DNA of 53,999 nucleotides, from positions 1-53,999 of the forward strand of contig CAYXZO010000010.1 in the NCBI GenBank assembly GCA_964469505.1, written 5' to 3'. The notes beneath the pieces were generated by a model. The model worked only from the letters and a program-made list of their open reading frames with translations. It was not told where the DNA came from and made no database searches. How positions within the stretch are numbered: the first letter of the stretch is position 1; each line of letters opens with the position of its first letter. The translations under genes and the position numbers were made by a program. The DNA comes from CAYXZO01 sp964469505 (GTDB taxonomy: Bacteria; Fidelibacterota; UBA8477; JABMPR01). Positions 32,917-41,450 of this stretch are shown one piece after another.

Positions 32917-35430
32917 ATGAATCAAATCAAATCAGAATCAAACTACCGCCCTACGGATAGGACTGTTTGTAACTATTCATTTCCCGAGAGAATAAAACCC
33001 CGCAACCAATATCTGCGTCCATTTACATTGCTGGGACTGTTATTGTTCCTGGGGACGGTTGGTCTAGGCTTCGGGCAAGATCGCTACACCGGCCCCCATG
33101 CTGCTCAGCAGTTTCAATTCGGTGATTTGCCGACTCCCCCGGATAAGGAAATGGAAGCCGAGGGTCCGACGGAACCGTTGCGGGCGCGGCGAGTCCAGCC
33201 CGATCATGTAGTTTTTGGCTATCATCCATATTGGAGCGGAACGGCTTATCAAAACTACAATTATAGTCTGCTGACCCATATAGCATTCTTCAGCGCTGAA
33301 ATAACCTCCCACGGTTACATCAGTGACGACCACGGCTGGCCGGTGACCAGCTTGATCAACCTGGCGCATAGCCACGGGGTAAAAGTGATTCTGACGGCAA
33401 CTTTGTTCAACAGTAGTGACATTGCCACCTTGTTGTCCTCATCCACCTATCGCCAAAATGCTATCAACAGCCTGCTTTCCCGAGTTCAAGCGGCCAATGC
33501 CGATGGAGTTAACATCGACTTCGAGATGGTACCCAGCGGTCAGGAAAGTAATTTCAACACCTTTATCCATGATTTAACTCAAGCATTTCACTCTCAGATT
33601 CCCGGTTCGGAAGTGAGTATCGCCATGCCCGCGGTAGATTGGTGGGATTCTTACGACTATGGTTATCTAAATGATAACTGCGACTATCTAATGATCATGG
33701 GGTATGACTACTTTTGGGGCGGAAGTGACCACGCCGGTCCCGTGGCACCGCTGAATTCCGGATTTTCCAGTTGGTATATCCAGCGCACGGTGGAGGACTA
33801 TCTTAGCGAGACCGGTGGAGACGGCAGTAAAATCATTCTAGGCTTACCATGGTACGGCATTGATTGGCCGGTGGTAAACAGCGCCATGGGCGCGGCAACC
33901 ACCGGATCGGGATCAGCTGTGTTCTATGCGTCCGCCGAGGCTGCTGCCCAGTCCTTCGGAAAACTTTACAATTCGCAGGCACCCTCCGCCTGGTATCGGT
34001 ACACTTCCAGCGGGAGTTGGCACCAGGCCTGGTATGACGATAGCACTAGCCTGGCAGCTAAATACAGTTACGCTGTGGAAACGGGACTAGCCGGCGTCGG
34101 GATTTGGGCGCTGGGGTATGACGGGGGCCGACAAGAGATGTGGGGTGCCCTGTATGACATTCTGGGAGGTGGCGGACCACCGCTACCCCCATCCTGGTTT
34201 TACGTACGGAACATTGGAAATAACCAGCTGCTAATCCAATTCCCGGCAGTGGCCCACGCCGATAGTTACAAAGTTTATCTCTCAACCGACGCAGTCAGTT
34301 TTACGGCCTATCGAGAATCAGCGGTGCCTTTATTCGTCCTTGATTCGCTGGAAAGCGGAACACTGTATTACTTCAAGCTGCGCAGCGTTAACCGTGAGGG
34401 CATGAGTGATTTTACCGAAGTCCTGGGGGGTGTGCCCACTATGGGGACGGCTCCCATTCTAATCGTAAACGGATTCGAAAGAGTTTCCGGAACCAATAAC
34501 ACTTTTGATTACATCAAGCGCCATGGGCCACCCATTGCCGCTTTGGGATTCGCTTTCGATGCCGCCAGCAATGATGCGGTGGAGGCCGGGATTGTGGATT
34601 TGAATCAATACAGCTTAGTGGATTGGATCTCAGGGGAAGAGGCCACCGCCACCGTCTCTTTTAGTCAAACTGAACAAGAAGCACTCATGAATTATTTGAA
34701 TAATGGGGGACGACTCTTCGTATCCGGCTCGGAAATCGGTTGGGATCTGGTGGCCAACGGCAGTCAGGCTGATATCGATTTCTATCATAACTACCTGAAG
34801 GCTGACTATATAGTGGATGATGCCGGAGTTTACACTGTGCATCCCACGGCTAACGGCATCTTCAACGGGCTGGCTGATATGAATTTTGATAACGGCTCCC
34901 ACGGTAGCTACGATGTGGACTATCCTGAAGGCATAAAGCCCCGAGGGGGCGCAGTAAGTAATCTGCGCTATTCCGGGGTAGACTATAATAGCGTCGGTGG
35001 AGCCGGCATTCAGTACTTAGGACCTTTCAACGGTGGCGAAATCGGTGGAGTTGTTTACTTAGGTGTGGGGTTGGAGGCCTTCTATCCTGCATCCGCACGA
35101 CAGGCCATTATGGAACGAGTGCTGAACTACCTGATGCCCGGAACCAACGTGGCCGATACGCCCCAGCCTCAAGATTTTCACCTTTTGCAGGTCTTTCCTA
35201 ACCCCTTTAACTCCCAATTGCAAATCAAGCTGCGCGTGCAGCCATCCTCCAAAATTACCATACGGATCTTCGACTTGAAGGGCAGGGAAGTTCAGCGGCA
35301 AGAACTGACCGCCCGTACGAATTTGCTATCCTGGACCTGGTCACCTGATAATCTGGCCTCAGGAGTGTATTTATTGGAGGCTCGAGACCACTATAACCGT
35401 TCTCTAGTGAAAGTTTCATACGTCAAATAG
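32917..35430 (+). CDS. Secreted GH18-domain protein with sorting domain
   Basis: 837 aa, beginning 2 nt after the previous stop. A hydrophobic export segment is at about 34-53 after a long basic N-terminus. Residues 95-420 are a glycoside hydrolase 18 domain with the D-G-V-N-I-D-F-E catalytic motif (D196, D201, E203), and W-Y-G-I-D-W near the barrel end. An FN3-like domain is at about 427-512, a Rossmann-like GATase-type region at 515-735, and the last 85 residues form a Por/T9SS sorting domain (V-F-P-N-P-F-N, G-V-Y-L-L-E-A). It probably digests GlcNAc polymers (chitin-type or wall glycan) outside the cell. Confidence 0.9.
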   Translation: MNQIKSESNYRPTDRTVCNYSFPERIKPRNQYLRPFTLLGLLLFLGTVGLGFGQDRYTGPHAAQQFQFGDLPTPPDKEMEAEGPTEPLRARRVQPDHVVFGYHPYWSGTAYQNYNYSLLTHIAFFSAEITSHGYISDDHGWPVTSLINLAHSHGVKVILTATLFNSSDIATLLSSSTYRQNAINSLLSRVQAANADGVNIDFEMVPSGQESNFNTFIHDLTQAFHSQIPGSEVSIAMPAVDWWDSYDYGYLNDNCDYLMIMGYDYFWGGSDHAGPVAPLNSGFSSWYIQRTVEDYLSETGGDGSKIILGLPWYGIDWPVVNSAMGAATTGSGSAVFYASAEAAAQSFGKLYNSQAPSAWYRYTSSGSWHQAWYDDSTSLAAKYSYAVETGLAGVGIWALGYDGGRQEMWGALYDILGGGGPPLPPSWFYVRNIGNNQLLIQFPAVAHADSYKVYLSTDAVSFTAYRESAVPLFVLDSLESGTLYYFKLRSVNREGMSDFTEVLGGVPTMGTAPILIVNGFERVSGTNNTFDYIKRHGPPIAALGFAFDAASNDAVEAGIVDLNQYSLVDWISGEEATATVSFSQTEQEALMNYLNNGGRLFVSGSEIGWDLVANGSQADIDFYHNYLKADYIVDDAGVYTVHPTANGIFNGLADMNFDNGSHGSYDVDYPEGIKPRGGAVSNLRYSGVDYNSVGGAGIQYLGPFNGGEIGGVVYLGVGLEAFYPASARQAIMERVLNYLMPGTNVADTPQPQDFHLLQVFPNPFNSQLQIKLRVQPSSKITIRIFDLKGREVQRQELTARTNLLSWTWSPDNLASGVYLLEARDHYNRSLVKVSYVK

Positions 35431-35448
35431 GAATAAAGGGTATTTCTG

Positions 35449-36837
35449 ATGAACCGATGGAGGCCAAGCTCGATCACTTCTAGAAAAAACCATGTGGTTC
35501 TTTTGGTGGTAAGTACGCTTTTGATTAGCTGCCATCCGTCGGTTTCCTCCAAACCTGAAATTCCCCCGCAGGGGCCGCATCAACGCCAGCAAGAACAATT
35601 CGGCAAAAAACAGCCGCCGGTGGAACCAGTGCACGTTTTAACCGGAATTGAGGTTCTGGAAAAATTGAAATTCCGGCCCTTGAAGGGTAAGACAGTGGGC
35701 GTAATCGCTAATCAGACTTCAGTTGATCGACGAGGGAAACACCTGGTGGATTTACTGGACCTGGCGCCGGACGTTAAAGTGGGTGCAATATTTGCGCCGG
35801 AACACGGCTTTCGGGGACGACATTCGGCTGGAGCTACGATTAGTGATACCATTGACTCTGAGACCGGAGCTCCTATCTACAGTCTGTTCGGCAAGATCCG
35901 TAAACCAACCCCCCAGATGTTACAGGGTTTGGACGCTCTTGTATTCGATATACAAGATATTGGCGCCCGGTTTTACACCTACATCTCTACTCTCGGCTAC
36001 GTCATGCAAGCCGCAGCAGAGAGTAAATTACCTCTATTCATACTGGACCGGCCGAATCCGTTATCCGGTCACATCGACGGCAATGTTTTGGATTATGGAT
36101 TCCGTTCTTTTGTCGGGATGTACCCCATTCCGATCCAACATGGCTTGACAGTAGGTGAATTAGCGCGACTGATCCAGGGAGAGGTATGGCTTGCAGGTGT
36201 CGACAGCCTGGAACTGCATATCGTAACCATGGATGGCTGGACCCGCGATTTGTTCTTTAACGAAACGGATTTACCCTGGCGTCCCACTTCACCCAATATG
36301 ACCAATATGAACGCTGCCATGTTATACCCCGGATTATGTCTATTGGAAGCCACTAATTGCTCTGAAGGCAGGGGTACTGAGCATCCCTTTGAGTGGATTG
36401 GAGCCCCATACATCAAAGGCCGGGAGTTGGCTCAGGCACTTTGGAAACTAAGGCCGTCAGGATTGTCAATCGAGCCAGTAGACTTTGTGCCCAGAAGTCT
36501 GCCCGGAAGGGCTGAACACCCTAAATATTTGAACGAGAGGGTGGAAGGGGTGGCACTTAAAGTACTCGACCCCCATACTTTTCATCCCGTACCATTTGGA
36601 GTGAATCTTTTAGTTACCTTGAAAAAACTTTATCCAGAACAATTCAAATGGCGCAGCTCTATGGCCATAGATCGCTTGTGGGGAGATGATCGCTTACGTA
36701 AACTGATTGACGCGGGCGCTTCGGCGGAAGAAATCATCGCCACGTATCAGAAAGAGTTGGCACATTTCAAAGCCACTGCCGCCCGATATCTCCTGTACCC
36801 TGCAGCTAATCGAATTCCCGTAGTCCAAGGGAGGTAA
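35449..36837 (+). CDS. NamZ-type (DUF1343) lipoprotein, second copy
   Basis: 462 aa with a lipobox at L-L-I-S-C (about residue 26). All DUF1343 landmarks are present: T-V-G-V-I-A-N-Q-T-S-V, A-P-E-H-G-F-R-G, F-D-I-Q-D-I-G-A-R-F-Y-T-Y-I-S-T, L-D-R-P-N-P-L-S-G. The copy differs from the upstream paralogue by a longer Gln-rich linker after the lipid anchor (Q-G-P-H-Q-R-Q-Q-E-Q) and probably differs in substrate preference. It is 3 nt before the symporter gene, suggesting that the muramidase product and the transported solute are linked. Confidence 0.93.
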   Translation: MNRWRPSSITSRKNHVVLLVVSTLLISCHPSVSSKPEIPPQGPHQRQQEQFGKKQPPVEPVHVLTGIEVLEKLKFRPLKGKTVGVIANQTSVDRRGKHLVDLLDLAPDVKVGAIFAPEHGFRGRHSAGATISDTIDSETGAPIYSLFGKIRKPTPQMLQGLDALVFDIQDIGARFYTYISTLGYVMQAAAESKLPLFILDRPNPLSGHIDGNVLDYGFRSFVGMYPIPIQHGLTVGELARLIQGEVWLAGVDSLELHIVTMDGWTRDLFFNETDLPWRPTSPNMTNMNAAMLYPGLCLLEATNCSEGRGTEHPFEWIGAPYIKGRELAQALWKLRPSGLSIEPVDFVPRSLPGRAEHPKYLNERVEGVALKVLDPHTFHPVPFGVNLLVTLKKLYPEQFKWRSSMAIDRLWGDDRLRKLIDAGASAEEIIATYQKELAHFKATAARYLLYPAANRIPVVQGR

Positions 36838-36840
36838 ACC

Positions 36841-38802
36841 ATGCAATTATCCGTTCTGGACTGGTCCTTAATTCTGCTGTATATCCTTTTTTCCCTGGGA
36901 GTCGGTTTCTTTTACAGCCGTCGAGCTGGCTCCAGTACTGAGGAGTACTTCCTTTCGGGAAGATCACTACCATGGTGGGTGATCGGCACTTCCATGGTGG
37001 CTACCACTTTTGCTGCCGATACTCCCTTGGCCATCACTGAATTCGTCAGGGGGCCGGGCATCTGGCAAAACTGGTTCTGGTGGAATCAGTTGCTGGTGGG
37101 AATGTTGGGGGTATTTCTGTTTTCCCGTCTATGGCGTCGCGCGCGGGTTTTAACCGATAATGAGCTATTGGAAATTCGATATGGTGGAAAACCGGCGGCA
37201 ATTCTGAGAGCATTTAAAGCCGGCTATTTTTCCATCCTCTACAACTTCATCGTCATGGGCTGGGTCATAAACGCCATGGCCGCCGTTTCAGCCGTGATGC
37301 TCAATATTGACCGCTGGGTGGCTGTTTGGGCCTGTGTCGGCATTGCTTTACTCTATGCCCTGCTTTCAGGTTTCTGGGGAGTAGTGGTCACCGATGTGGT
37401 GCAGTATGGAATTGCCATGTTCGGTTCAATTATGCTGGCTATCATCGCCGTCAGTCGCGTAGGTGGTCTGGACGCTTTGGTGACTAAGCTGGATCAAGCC
37501 ATTGGCCAGCAGCAAGTGATAGAACAACGAGTGGAACAACTGGAGCAACAATTGGAAAGTGCGCCCCTTACGCAACAAGACAGTTTGAAACAATTGATTG
37601 CCGCCCAACAAGCGCAGCTGAAGAAGATACCAGACGTACACGAGAATACGCTGAGTTTCGTGCCGCCCGTACCCAAAGCCGGCTTTTTTACCAGGGAGTT
37701 CTGGGAGTCTCCCTTCTCCAAATTCCTGGTATTCATTCTGGTCATGTGGTGGTCGATGCACAACACTGATGGTGGTGGTTACATCATTCAACGCATGAGC
37801 GCCGCTAAGAATGAGAAACATGCCATGTTAGCTACCCTCTGGTACAACCTTAATCACTACGCTTTCAGAGTCTGGCCCTGGATTTTGGTGGCAATGGTTT
37901 CGCTGCTGCTGTTTCCGGATTTAAGTCAACATTCCTTAGGCGCTAAAGCCGGATACCCATTGGTTATGCAATCTGTTTTAGGTTCGGGTTTAAGGGGTAT
38001 ACTAGTCGTATCCTTCCTAGCCGCTTTCATGTCCACCATCGATACCCATTTGAACTGGGCGGCTTCTTACGTAATCAATGATATTTACAAACGTTTTTTC
38101 CGCCCTGAAGACAGCTTCAAAAACACCGCCGAAGCCCAACGCCATTACATTTTGGTGGGGCGTATTGCTACGGTGGTGCTGATGGCCTCCGCGGCACTGG
38201 TAGCCATGAAGATGCAAAGCATTAGCAAAGCCTGGGAGTTTATCGTGGCCATGGGAGCAGGCATCGGGTTGGTCTTGATTCTGCGCTGGTTCTGGTGGCG
38301 CATCAACGCCTGGACCGAAATCGCGGCTCTGGCTACTTCAGTGGTCATTACAGTTGTGTTGGAGATAATTGCTGCGGTACAGACCTATAACGCCCATCTG
38401 CCATACACTCTATTCGGGCGCCCACCAGTGATTTTCGGCATGCCGCTCCAGATTCATCATAAGCTACTGATCATCGTACCTATTTCCATCATAGTGTGGT
38501 TGATCGTAACCAAACTGACTGCTCCGGAGTCTCACGAAACTCTGCTGAATTTCTACCGCCGGGTTCAGCCCGGTGGGTGGTGGGGACCAATTGCTAAAGA
38601 AGTCAAGCGTGACAAACCCCCGGTGTTGAAAGGTTTTCTGGGAAACTGGATAGCCGGTTTAGCCCTGGTGTGGGGTGCTACTTTTGCCATCGGTCATATG
38701 GTATTCGGTCATTGGACCAAGGGCCTGGCCCTAACGGGCATTTCCATTCTGGGCTTCCTATGGATGTGGCGCAGCACCATCTCCAAACTTGGGGATGACT
38801 AG
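36841..38802 (+). CDS. Sodium/solute symporter family transporter with coiled-coil insert
   Basis: A 653-residue SSS-family permease (usually about 480-550 aa). It opens S-L-G-V-G-F-F-Y-S-R-R-A and carries the family segments S-T-E-E-Y-F-L-S-G-R-S-L-P-W-W and A-T-T-F-A-A-D-T-P-L, with around 13 helices by eye. Residues 210-266 form a Gln/Leu-rich coiled coil (E-Q-R-V-E-Q-L-E-Q-Q-L-E) inserted between membrane helices, unusual for the family. A related transporter imports N-acetylmuramate in Tannerella (MurT, from memory), so a MurNAc or other sugar substrate is plausible next to NamZ. It is also possible that it carries another solute. Confidence 0.85.
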   Translation: MQLSVLDWSLILLYILFSLGVGFFYSRRAGSSTEEYFLSGRSLPWWVIGTSMVATTFAADTPLAITEFVRGPGIWQNWFWWNQLLVGMLGVFLFSRLWRRARVLTDNELLEIRYGGKPAAILRAFKAGYFSILYNFIVMGWVINAMAAVSAVMLNIDRWVAVWACVGIALLYALLSGFWGVVVTDVVQYGIAMFGSIMLAIIAVSRVGGLDALVTKLDQAIGQQQVIEQRVEQLEQQLESAPLTQQDSLKQLIAAQQAQLKKIPDVHENTLSFVPPVPKAGFFTREFWESPFSKFLVFILVMWWSMHNTDGGGYIIQRMSAAKNEKHAMLATLWYNLNHYAFRVWPWILVAMVSLLLFPDLSQHSLGAKAGYPLVMQSVLGSGLRGILVVSFLAAFMSTIDTHLNWAASYVINDIYKRFFRPEDSFKNTAEAQRHYILVGRIATVVLMASAALVAMKMQSISKAWEFIVAMGAGIGLVLILRWFWWRINAWTEIAALATSVVITVVLEIIAAVQTYNAHLPYTLFGRPPVIFGMPLQIHHKLLIIVPISIIVWLIVTKLTAPESHETLLNFYRRVQPGGWWGPIAKEVKRDKPPVLKGFLGNWIAGLALVWGATFAIGHMVFGHWTKGLALTGISILGFLWMWRSTISKLGDD

Positions 38803-38818
38803 CCTATCCATTGTTAAT

Positions 38819-38935
38819 TCAGAGACGGTCATAATACTGACCTTTATAGATGCCTTCCGGAACATAAGCCTCTTTTCCATCGCAATAGGGCTGTAGAACA
38901 GAATGTTCAAACCGTAGGAAATTATTGTTAGCGGG
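38819..38935 (-). pseudogene. Possible remnant of a gene's 3' end
   Basis: In the 216-nt gap after the symporter, the minus strand has an open stretch between TAA (38933-38935) and TGA (38819-38821) without any usable start. It reads ...F-L-R-F-E-H-S-V-L-Q-P-Y-C-D-G-K-E-A-Y then V-P-E-G-I-Y-K-G-Q-Y-Y-D-R-L, which looks protein-like. It could be the tail of a deleted gene; chance is not excluded. Confidence 0.25.
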
Positions 38936-39018
38936 TTAATATTCTGCCATCGCTCGCAAAAAAGTAATTAGCGCTCCCTGGAGCGGAGGGTAATTGTTTC
39001 AGATAAGGAGTGTATCCT

Positions 39019-40356
39019 ATGTGGAGTAAAGAGAAAAAGGGTATCTGGGGTTGGGCCATGTACGACTGGGCCAACTCGGCGTTTGCGACTACTGTTATGG
39101 CCGGTTTCTTTCCCATCTTTTTCAAGCAGTATTGGAGTGCTGGGACAGATGTAAATGTCAGTACGGCGCAACTAGGTCTGGCCAATTCCCTAGCCAGCCT
39201 GTTTGTGGCTCTCATGGCACCCATCGTGGGCTCCATTGCCGACCATGCCTCAAATCGCAAGAAATTTATGGTGTTTTTCGCCTATCTGGGCGTGTTGATG
39301 ACCGCGGCGCTCTTTCTGGTCCATAAGGGGCAATGGCAGCTGGCAGCCATCACATATGCCATTGGAGTGATTGGATTTTCCGGAGCTAACACTTTTTATG
39401 ACTCCCTATTACCTGATGTGGCTAGAAAAGAAAAAATTGACTACGTCTCCGGTTTAGGATATGGCATGGGCTACATCGGTGGAGGACTGTTATTTGCCAT
39501 CAACGTAGTGATGGTGCAAAAACCAGAGCTCTTCGGATTGGCGGATGCTTCCCAGGCGGTGCGTTTTTCATTCCTCACTGTGGCTGTGTGGTGGGGTCTT
39601 TTTACCTTGATTACCATTTTCTGGGTGGAAGAAAAGACCTTCGAGCGAGAAGGAGGACTTTCGTTAAGCACCATCAAACAGGGATTGGCGAGCTATGTGG
39701 ATACTTTCAGAAAGATAAAACGCATCCGCACTGTCTTTCTGTTTCTGGCGGCATTCTGGTTCTATATCGATGGTGTAAATACCATCATTCGCATGGCCAT
39801 CGATTACGGACTATCCATTGGGTTCCAATCCAATGACCTCATCATCGCTTTGTTGATTACCCAATTCGTGGGCTTCCCAGCTGCCATTCTGTACGGCAAA
39901 TTGGGGGAGAAATGGGGAGTTCGCCGGGGAATCTACTTGGGAATTGTAGTTTACCTGCTGGTCACTGTGTGGGGAGTGATGATGAAGGAACGGTACGAAT
40001 TCTATGTGCTAGCTATCGTAATTGGGTTAGTGCAGGGAGGAATCCAGGCGTTGAGCCGTTCTTATTATTCCCGTTTGATCCCTGAAAACCAGGCCGGTCA
40101 GTTTTACGGGTTTTACAATATGTTGGGTAAATTCGCGGCTATTCTTGGGCCCGTGATGATCGGCTCCGTAGGACTGATCGTGAAAGGGACTCTGCTGCCC
40201 CTAGCTACCACGCCGGAGCAGTTCACCGCAATCACCCAGATTGCTTCCCGCTGGGGCATCGGGTCTATAGCTTTACTGTTTATCATCGGCGGCATTTTGC
40301 TCTATTTTGTTAATGAAGAAAAGGCCCAGGAGGAACTGGCTCTATTTAAAGATTAA
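39019..40356 (+). CDS. UMF1-type MFS transporter
   Basis: 445 aa from ATG 39019 with AAGGAG at 39005-39010 (GTG 39010 would lie within it). Twelve-helix major facilitator of the UMF1/Atg22-like group, shown by W-A-M-Y-D-W-A-N-S-A-F-A-T-T-V at the N-terminus and S-R-S-Y-Y-S-R-L-I-P near the last third. Members are often drug or peptide/amino acid exporters, but bacterial UMF1 substrates are mostly unknown. A strong terminator follows. Confidence 0.88.
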   Translation: MWSKEKKGIWGWAMYDWANSAFATTVMAGFFPIFFKQYWSAGTDVNVSTAQLGLANSLASLFVALMAPIVGSIADHASNRKKFMVFFAYLGVLMTAALFLVHKGQWQLAAITYAIGVIGFSGANTFYDSLLPDVARKEKIDYVSGLGYGMGYIGGGLLFAINVVMVQKPELFGLADASQAVRFSFLTVAVWWGLFTLITIFWVEEKTFEREGGLSLSTIKQGLASYVDTFRKIKRIRTVFLFLAAFWFYIDGVNTIIRMAIDYGLSIGFQSNDLIIALLITQFVGFPAAILYGKLGEKWGVRRGIYLGIVVYLLVTVWGVMMKERYEFYVLAIVIGLVQGGIQALSRSYYSRLIPENQAGQFYGFYNMLGKFAAILGPVMIGSVGLIVKGTLLPLATTPEQFTAITQIASRWGIGSIALLFIIGGILLYFVNEEKAQEELALFKD

Positions 40357-40380
40357 AGACCAACTAATAAACCCAGGGAA

Positions 40381-40409
40381 AAAACGGCGGCCCTCTGGTC
40401 GCCGTTTTA
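40381..40409 (+). terminator. Rho-independent terminator after the UMF1 gene
   Basis: The stem AAAACGGCGGCC / GGTCGCCGTTTT encloses loop CTCT, with TTTTATTTAA following. It may also serve the convergent DUF2905 gene at 40521-40736, since the arms are symmetric. The 112 nt up to 40520 hold nothing else recognisable. Confidence 0.9.
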
Positions 40410-40520
40410 TTTAACCGGGATGAGAATTGATAATTACTGAGGTAGTTCCCCTAAATTTCTCTGCGGGCTTAATGGCAGAATACTGGGAGTGTGTTGGAAA
40501 AAATTAACGGGATTTGGTAG

Positions 40521-40736
40521 TTAGCGGCGATTCAGAAGTTGAAACAGAATGGTCAATAGCAGACTTAGAGCTATACTAACCAGGATTGAAGTGGTTACCG
40601 GAAAATAAAAGCGGAAGTTGGGGCGGCGGATGATGATATCCCCGGGCAAGTGACCCAGTCCCAATTTCTGCAGCCATGGCCAAATAATCCCCACAAGCAC
40701 TAAAACAATTCCCAATCCGATCAACCAGCGCTGCAT
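40521..40736 (-). CDS. DUF2905 small membrane protein
   Basis: 71 aa from ATG 40736. Two hydrophobic helices (about 4-21 and 48-66) flank the diagnostic linker G-L-G-H-L-P-G-D-I-I-I-R-R-P-N-F-R-F-Y-F-P, which identifies the DUF2905 family of unknown function. An upstream longer frame (from 40856) is rejected because it would overlap lexA and add an unlikely extension. It is transcribed divergently from lexA. Confidence 0.9.
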   Translation of the reverse strand: MQRWLIGLGIVLVLVGIIWPWLQKLGLGHLPGDIIIRRPNFRFYFPVTTSILVSIALSLLLTILFQLLNRR

Positions 40737-40781
40737 GGAAAAAATATAGATCATCACCGGGAGTGAAGGGATGCTTTTTCC

Positions 40782-40810
40782 TTGTAGTACACCTTTTGTA
40801 CACCTATATT
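40782..40810 (+). promoter_or_regulatory. lexA promoter with an embedded candidate LexA operator
   Basis: TTGTAG (40782-40787) and TATATT (40805-40810) are 17 nt apart, a plausible sigma-70 core. Inside the spacer is a perfect inverted repeat GTACA-N5-TGTAC (40787-40801) that also contains a direct repeat of GTACACC. Its position on the promoter of lexA itself argues for an SOS operator of a lineage-specific sequence. Confidence 0.6.
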
Positions 40811-40835
40811 TAAAACAACTAAAAGGGAGAAAGAG

Positions 40836-41447
40836 ATGGTGTTGACTCCCAAGCAAAAAGAGCTTTACGACTTCCTACGGGAATACTGGAATAGTCAGGG
40901 GGTAATGCCCACGGTACGGGAGATTCGAGAGCATTTGGGACTGGCCTCCAACTTTGCCGTACAGAAGCGACTGGCCGCGTTGCAAAAGAAAGGCTACCTG
41001 GGAATTACCCAATCCCGCGCGGCCCGCAACCTGCGCCTGGTGGGGGAAGTGGGAGAGAGCGTATTGCTGGAAGTGTTGGGGGTGGTTACGGCGGGAGTGC
41101 CAATTGAGGCCCTGGAAGTGCCGGAACCGGTAGAAGTACCGCGCTACCTGCTGCAGGGAACGGATAATTTCGCCTTGCGCGTCAAGGGTGATTCCATGAT
41201 GGACGCCAATATCGAAGATGGGGATATCATCATTGTCAAACCACAGGAGAAAGCTGAACATGGTCAGATAGTGGTGGCCCTCATCAACGGCGAAGCCACG
41301 GTAAAGAAATTGGATCTCTCCGGCGAAAGGGTGGTTCTGCGGCCCTGTAATCGTTCTGGAGCCTACCAGCCACTGGTGGTGGGGCCCGAGGACCAGTTTG
41401 AATTACGGGGCGTAGTAGTGGGCTTGTTACGGCGATATCGGAAGTAA
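40836..41447 (+). CDS. lexA: LexA repressor
   Basis: SOS repressor, 203 aa. The winged helix-turn-helix occupies residues 1-65 (P-T-V-R-E-I-R-E-H-L-G-L-A-S-N-F-A-V-Q-K). The autocleavage site is A86-G87 (V-V-T-A-G-V-P-I-E-A), the nucleophile is S120 (V-K-G-D-S-M-M) and the general base is K157 (E-A-T-V-K-K). It is therefore cleavable under RecA stimulation. The recognition helix differs from E. coli, consistent with the different candidate operator in front of the gene. GGGAG precedes the ATG. A Y-family polymerase homologue starts 3 nt after its stop. Confidence 0.97.
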   Translation: MVLTPKQKELYDFLREYWNSQGVMPTVREIREHLGLASNFAVQKRLAALQKKGYLGITQSRAARNLRLVGEVGESVLLEVLGVVTAGVPIEALEVPEPVEVPRYLLQGTDNFALRVKGDSMMDANIEDGDIIIVKPQEKAEHGQIVVALINGEATVKKLDLSGERVVLRPCNRSGAYQPLVVGPEDQFELRGVVVGLLRRYRK

Positions 41448-41450
41448 GGT

